NCBI GenBank assembly: GCA_015680685.1 | Contig: MNCI01020473.1 | Location: 96,461-160,460, forward strand | Origin: Gnetum montanum | Lineage: Eukaryota > Streptophyta > Gnetopsida > Gnetales > Gnetaceae | Direction of reading: 5' to 3' | Length of the DNA: 64,000 bases | In this document: positions 57,693 through 64,000 of the stretch, piece by piece | Position numbering within the stretch: the first letter of the stretch is position 1 | Layout of the letters: every line of letters begins with the position of its first letter | Notes under the pieces: generated by a model | What the model saw: the letters and a program-made list of their open reading frames with translations, nothing else | Told to the model about the DNA's origin: nothing | Database searches by the model: none | Position numbers and translations under genes: made by a program

Positions 57693-60600
57693 GAAGCGAC
57701 GTCCTTGGAGCGGAGCCTAGGATTGCTTCGAGTGTACACTTCTAAATGCGTTCGGAACTCTGTCAACTCGGGGATCCGTCAACTCCTTAGATGCCAGGCT
57801 TGAAGGAAGGTACCAACCCCAACACCTGATACGTCCTTCCATCCAATGCCTTGCATGAAACGCAAGGGCAAGTGGAGGAAGCCCAAGACTTCCCTTCTCT
57901 ATATGAGCGGGAGAGTCCAACCCAAAGGGCCAACGTCTCTAAGGCGTCCCATGGATCCGTCCCTTCTGAGGGTCTAGAGACATATCTTCTTACGTAAGCC
58001 CACACTTATGCAAGAAGACAGCTCCTCTTCCACAAGTCCCGCCGAGTTCCTCTGTGAATGGCATCTCAGCACCCATTAATTTTTTTTTGAGGGCTCACCA
58101 GGGCCACTACCCATGGTGAGGGACTTGGGAACATCACACCGAGAGAGAGGACATGCTCCTAAGAGCCATGTCTCCGCAAGCAACTCATGCTTGCCAGAAC
58201 TCCATGTTCTGCTACTCGCATCGAGACCCATGGGGTCTCACCAGTGCAACCATCTAAGCACAGATTTCACATGCATCGGTACCATGCACATTCTCTTTTT
58301 TTCTCATCATGTTTGTTCAAGCTGGTATGAAGGGAGTCAAGCATGTTCTCCCTTACAAACAAGGTACAAGGGTAGATCTTTTGAGCTTGACCTTGCCGTC
58401 TGTAGACACCAGCATTGCATGCCTCAATTCATCATTCATCATTCCATAGTATTCCAACGAGAGAGAAGATCCAGCAATTTGTTTGGAAACTTCTCCAAGA
58501 GGCTACATACAACAAGCCCCAACTATCAGCAACACCTCTTGTGATTGTCCAACATCGAGAATACCTGCTCGAATGTTAGAACAAGGGAGGGTCAATTGGG
58601 CAGCCAACCCCATGACAATCCTCCATCACCTATCTCATATCAGCCATAAGCACACCATCGAATGCAACCAGAATATCCTGTTCATGGAGAAAGATCACCC
58701 ACAGTTGCCACATGCAAGCTATCCATCAACTCCAAGTTATGGGACAAGCAGCATTTTTTGAACACAAGGTCCAAGAACAAATATAGAGTCACCTCAGAGA
58801 GTAACCAAATCATGAATTCTTCGAGGAACATCAACGTTCTCAAAATTTGTATTTCCCCACTATATCAAGAATGACTACCAGTCTCATGATCAACACCTTT
58901 CAGTAGATTTTGCACTTGCAGGAAGGATCCTCTTTGGGAGGTTTCTTCCATAGGTAAGTATAGTAGCCTAGCTACACCTTACCCCTCATACATGCCCAAG
59001 TAGTCAATATAGCCAATAGAACCATATCGTGGAAATGTCAGCAACTGAGGAAAGACATGGGTTCACAAGTCTTACCCAATTTCAATTTTCCCCTTGAAAA
59101 GAACTCGAGACACCAAGCAATTCATCCCTTTGATCAAGAGGGATTTCTGTTTCATCTTGGGAGATCTGGGTTTTGTTTCATACATCCCAGTCAAGCCCAT
59201 TTACATCAATTTGTGGTGGACAAGGCCGCACCACTACCTATTGTCATTCAACCCAACAACAGATACAAGTCATCAACAACATCTTGCCCATAGGAGGACC
59301 AAGTCCTCAAGATAGTTTTACATGGAATGGGCTTTCATCAACATCATTTACAACTCAAACACAAAACGATTCATCCCCGAAGGATTTACAATAAGGATGG
59401 CCTACCAGAGAACCCCAACAAGGAAGTTCCTCTGAAGCCTCCAACACTAAGAGAGACAAGATCATGCCTTGCTTACATGAAGAGCAATATGTATCTTAAT
59501 TTACATCAACAACACGACCTCACAAAGGAGGTTTCATGAATTTCACCAGGGTAACAACATCCTATCTCTGAGAACAAGCCCCACGAGTTCACGGACATAA
59601 AACCACAGCTAGGAACAAGTCCCAACATCAATTGCTTATAGGAGACAACTGTCTCAATACCACCTACCTTATAATTTAAGGAACTGAAGAGGGCATCCAT
59701 TGAAATGGAGAATGATCCCTCATGATCAACTCTTTTATCCCACCAGGGAGGTGAGAACACCAACATGAATTAACATCACACCAGAGACATGGGACAAATA
59801 CATCAGGGAGGGACTGTGTGATACATCAGTGTACATAAGGAACAAGTACACGGGAAAATTCAGCAAGACACCATAGCTTATTAGGCACAACGAGTCCCCA
59901 ATCACGGAATCACACCATAGACAAAAAAACGCACCAATAAGTCCCAATCTATGAGAGCGCATCATAGCTCTCCAAAGCACCAAAGGCACTTAGTCACGAG
60001 AGCCCACCAACATGCACAAATCATTAGAAGCCCACCAAGCAAGGCCACCAAGAGAAAACACAATTTCTGTATTTGTAACGTCATTTATTCAAGGATGGAC
60101 CACCATCCCAGGGTTTGGACAACTACTCCACGATCGCTTCCAACATGGAAGAGCAAGTCTAGTTGCCAATACCTAGAACTCAACTCAAATCCACCACTAG
60201 ACATCACATTGATTTGAAGTTCAGTCACTATCAATCATCTATGGACAAGATCTTTGCCAGTCCAGGAACACAAGAGAATGTGTTCCCAAGATTTGTCCCA
60301 TCTCAAGGATGTTCACCAAGCATACACCATCCAGGCACAACAACATCATCAGGAACACATGGCACCAGTTCATGAGCATAATGGGCAAGAACATGCCTTG
60401 GTCCGTTCGTTACAACACTGTATCCAACTGAAGCATTTCTCATGAGCTTTTCAGCAGAATTATACATCAAGGCACAAAGGCCATTTACAACATATAGCAA
60501 GGGTGCCCCAAAACAAGCACCAGGAAAACACCATACATCAAGCTTGGCCTTGTCACAGTGTGTGGCATAGGCCTACAACCAGGAGACAACTAAGTCACAT

Positions 60601-62761
60601 AGGTAATACATCCAGCACTTGTGTGTGCATACAACTGGATCGAGAATATCACAAGGATACCTTTCACACACTCAAGGATTGGATTACATTCATATATGGG
60701 AACATACATGGTATTTGGGAATGCTACCCAAGCTTAAAAGGCTGTAGGACAAACTACCCAACCCCTTCCTAGGCTGGAAGATTTAGGCCACCAAGAGCAT
60801 ACCATGAAGAATCATGCTGTTTTGAGAAAAACCTATCTTGGTCACGAAGAGTAAACAATCATCTGTCATTGCACTACTATCGCAAAAGATACATGATCTA
60901 CCGTCGCACTAAACCCACTCCATGGGTAACCTCGAACGAAAACGATTCGAGACACGAACGCAATGATCGAATAACGAAACACACCAACTGAGTATCCACC
61001 ATCCTACCATAGTGGGACCTCATTTCATTGGCCACTCCTGGGCCATCAGTATCTAGCATGGCAAAGGATACCATTTCATGCCATCTGCTAGCCCAATATC
61101 TGTAGGGTCTAGGATAGATCACCGTCCTCTATTAGTGCTCTCCCAGCACTTAGAGGCAAACAAATCATGATGTACCTGCTGATCCATCACAGCCAAGGCA
61201 TTGATAAATCCACAACCCAATGTTGGGATTCTAAGACCAAATAATCAGTTCATGAAGGTCTCAGGAGCACATATCTTCCCCATAGACATTGTGCTCACAG
61301 AATCAACTNNNNNNNNNNNNNNNNNNNNNNNNNNNNNNNNNNNNNNNNNNNNNNNNNNNNNNNNNNNNNNNNNNNNNNNNNNNNNNNNNNNNNNNNNNNN
61401 NNNNNNNNNNNNNNNNNNNNNNNNNNNNNNNNNNNNNNNNNNNNNNNNNNNNNNNNNNNNNNNNNNNNNNNNNNNNNNNNNNNNNNNNNNNNNNACCAAG
61501 AGAGAGATAGCACACTCTCAGAATTTCAAGATGCATACACAACAATCATTCCCAAAAACTAACACTAGCCTCAACCAGGACCAAAATTTCAACACACTCG
61601 TATGAGTCATGGGCAATAGACAATCATCAACTCAACCCAAAAATAAGGAGGAAGACCAAGGTCTATCCAACAACAAGTCTGCATCAAACCAATTCTCGCA
61701 ACAACGAGCAACATCATGAAGGATGCGTTCACAAGAAGACTCTCATCAAACAAGGTGCGGTCTCAACAAGAACCAACAATAGGATGACCCACACCAATAG
61801 TCTTCAAATTAGAGTGGCCAAGAATGTCACCAATCAAAATAGTGATGCCACAAGCAACACCACCAGCTCAACAAGGAGCACAACTCGCAAGGATCAACAA
61901 TAAGGGCAATCATGCCTCATGCATAATAAGTTGTCAAACAAGACAACAACCATTTGGGTTTGGGATGACACAAACAACCACTACATCCTCAACGTCCCCA
62001 ACAATAAGCCATCATACCGCGTAAAACATTATGCCTTGCGTTATGAACGATAGACATGACCAAGATAACACGTATGTAGAATTTGAAAACGCAACCAAGA
62101 AGACACGCATACACAAATAGACAAACATACAATCGCAAGCACAAACGTACAAAGTCTACTAGCAACGGTCTTAGTCCACCTAGAACAAGGCTCACCAAGA
62201 GCACATGTCTGAAAGACCTCCATCCTGAGGTACCTAGGAACCATCTTGTCCCCATTTGTATTTTTCCATACTCACTATATCTAGGATGAGTGGGAGTGTC
62301 AAGGATATCATATCTTGCACGATTCAACAAATGCCATCTTGAAACATGTCATCTGGGTGGAAATTGAAGCGGAGACTCGGTCTGATTCATCCCAGAAGAA
62401 TCACTAGAGACTTGAGATGGGAGCTCCTTGAGCAACAAAATTCTTGAGTTGCTAGTAGAACTCCTCTCAACCATAACGCATACAATCACAACTAGTCCAA
62501 CCACAAGTAAATAAGTGAAGGACATCAATACAATGCAATTGTTTATATCCTGATGGAGAGAAACATACATCTATTGCTCTCAACTGAACATCTATCCCCT
62601 CATGAAGAGTGTAGAACATTGCCATCAGGCAACTCTTCAAAGTACATAAGGATATGATACTAGATCACCTAGGTATCAATCCGAAGGGGCCATTAACCAA
62701 ACAAGCTCAATGGAGTAACACAACCAAAGAGCACAACCATATCCCAACACAATTTCAAACA
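57693..62761 (-). other. Noncoding interior of the LTR element
   Basis: About 5 kb with only short unrelated ORFs. Its plus strand is rich in CA and poor in G. The N gap lies inside. Nothing resembles a known retrotransposon protein. Confidence 0.55.
61309..61494. other. Assembly gap (186 N)
   Basis: A run of N. Any ORF drawn across it is meaningless. Confidence 0.99.
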
Positions 62762-62776
62762 TGCTCCGATACCATC
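62762..62776 (-). promoter_or_regulatory. Primer-binding site, initiator tRNA-Met type
   Basis: TGGTATCGGAGC on the minus strand differs by one base from the common plant tRNA-iMet site TGGTATCAGAGC. Confidence 0.85.
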
Positions 62777-63296
62777 TGTAACAACGTTGCCCTGACGTTG
62801 CCCGGCACCCCAAGGAATTCACAAAGATCCAATGGATCTGGGGTGGAAGACTTGGGGAATACGCCTCTAACAAGCAAGCATCTCACGAGTGCAAGCAGAA
62901 GAGAACCAAGCAAACAAGCACACACACAACCTTGTAGACCACATCGGTGGGAGGGGAGACGATGCACCTACAAGGGAAGGTACCTCACCCCCAGATCCCT
63001 CACGATTTCGTACAAGGTGTGGCATGGCATTGCACCAAAACTATCCAGTCTTGGCTGCCTACATATCTACCACCGCTGTAGAATCAGGGCCATGTAGTTC
63101 TCCACGGAGAAGAGGAGAATGAAGAGGACTTAGAAGAGAGTGCAACAGGAGGGTGTCCTTTTGCTAGCTTGGTACCACCAAGCTGGGGTGGGTTTTGTAA
63201 CACTTGAGAGCCACCCGAGGGTGCCTCAGAGTGTTCCATGGCCCTCGAACCATGGGGAGAGCCCAAGAGAACCACCATTTTGGGACATCTCTCACA
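62777..63296 (-). repeat. 5' LTR of the 57156-63296 element
   Basis: 520 bp, TGT...ACA, colinear with 57156-57675. Confidence 0.92.
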
Positions 63297-64000
63297 ATCG
63301 AAGTTTTCAAAAGGAGGTGGTGTTTTTTACTTTTCTTGATACAAGAAGCCAAAATATTTTAAAGCTTTTGAAAAGAGAAATTAATCTTTGTATTTTAAAT
63401 ATATTTAATATTTTCAATGATGAAACATCATTAAAAAAGTCAAGATTACCTTAGGGAAAAACTCTTCAATAAATTTATTAAAAATTTTATTATAATAAGG
63501 ATTTCAAATTTCAAATCCCAATGAACTTCTAACAATATTTTATTTCATAACTATCTTTGTTGAAACTTACAAACTTGAGAGACTTATTATAAAGAATTCA
63601 AATTCTAGACTAATGCTACTTTGAAGCTTGGCAACTTACCAGCTTACCAAATCCAATATGTGTTTTAGATGCTTTTTCAACATGATGAAGATGTAAATGT
63701 TTATTTCGTCCTTGAGAGAGTTTTGAGGGCTTATGGAGGCGAGATTGAAAAGGAGTCTTGAAGGCTTATGAGTCTAAGGTCTTTGTAAGCTTTAAGGAAT
63801 CCAAGGAAGATCTTAATAATTCCATGTTCTTTTATTCTATACTATCTTTGTTGAAACTAACAAACATGAGAGACTTGTGGTAAAGAATTCAAATACTAGT
63901 GATATTTTCTAGTAATTAATTTTTTTTTTGTAAACTAATCCTAGTTTGAAGCTCGACAACTTACCAAATCCAAAATGTGTTTTAAATTCTTTTTCAACAT
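63297..64000. repeat. Outer part of the right inverted arm with an internal direct repeat
   Basis: It matches 46850-47243 in reverse complement. Within it 63549-63690 and 63842-64000 are diverged direct copies (ACTATCTTTGTTGAAACT, then CCAAATCCAAWATGTGTTTT). The left arm has one copy. It continues past the window edge. Confidence 0.7.

Larger units (their letters stand above)
57156..63296 (-). mobile_element. LTR retrotransposon derivative with 520-bp LTRs and no recognisable coding
   Basis: LTRs lie at 57156-57675 and 62777-63296, differing by about 5% by eye. Minus-strand orientation is set by a primer site complementary to initiator tRNA-Met (GATGGTATCGGAGCAT, 62762-62776) and a polypurine tract (TTTGTGTGGGGGAGGAT, 57676-57692). 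The 5.1-kb interior contains no gag, protease, RT or integrase motif that I can find on either strand, so it is LARD-like. Part of the interior is hidden by a 186-N gap. Confidence 0.88.

Noticed and set aside
61201-61605. ORFs spanning the N run
   Set aside because: The translated X residues come from the 186-N gap.
61989-62330. 113-aa minus-strand ORF as a possible retrotransposon protein
   Set aside because: Low-complexity hydrophobic and Cys-rich stretches without any recognised motif; sense orientation alone is not evidence.

Overview
This window looks like repeat-dominated nuclear DNA of a seed plant with a large genome. A gymnosperm (conifer-like) origin is my inference from long, old, nested LTR retrotransposons, long intergenic spacers, decayed LINEs and only two credible host genes in 64 kb; the sequence does not prove the species. 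There are no bacterial genes, CRISPR arrays or intact rRNA/tRNA genes.

Layout. (1) 1-13885: a minus-strand Ty3/Gypsy element (Athila-like: tRNA-Asp-type primer site, TGATG...CATCA LTR ends, CX2CX3HX4C gag knuckle) whose left end lies outside the window. Its protease is split by a plus-strand relative, element 1 (2973-10064), with a perfect 5-bp target duplication. (2) 13886-20200: old spacer with a SINE, LINE ORF1 remnants and two pairs of diverged direct repeats. (3) 20201 to about 39870: a second minus-strand Athila-like element. Its pol is interrupted by a solo LTR of another family (26502-27084). Its 5' LTR is interrupted at nearly one spot by a solo LTR (30364-31239) and by a complete gag-plus-ORF2 element (element 4, 31249-39560), each with its own perfect target duplication. 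(4) 39871-46600: spacer with a LINE reverse-transcriptase relic, then a four-exon minus-strand gene for a predicted tail-anchored protein of 226 residues, with a SINE in intron 1. (5) About 46850-64000: a large inverted duplication. The right arm holds an intact-looking three-exon germin-like protein gene (55061-56430). The left arm holds a truncated, frameshifted copy of its first exon. Both arms were hit independently by one LTR family: a solo LTR on the left, and on the right a 6.1-kb element with no recognisable coding (57156-63296).

How the parts relate. The gypsy copies share LTR ends, primer site, polypurine tract and gag, but carry different modules. Elements 20201-39870 and 1-13885 have gag-protease-pol. 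Element 1 has gag-protease only. Element 4 has gag plus a long 3' ORF and no pol. This suggests non-autonomous members mobilised in trans. The host genes are ordinary: an apoplastic cupin and a small membrane-anchored protein of unknown function.

Caveats. All coding parts of the retroelements carry stop codons. Three assembly defects are visible: a single N at 39215, a false 285-bp duplication at an N at 54630, and a 186-N gap at 61309-61494. Homology statements come from reading the sequence and remembered family patterns; no search was run.
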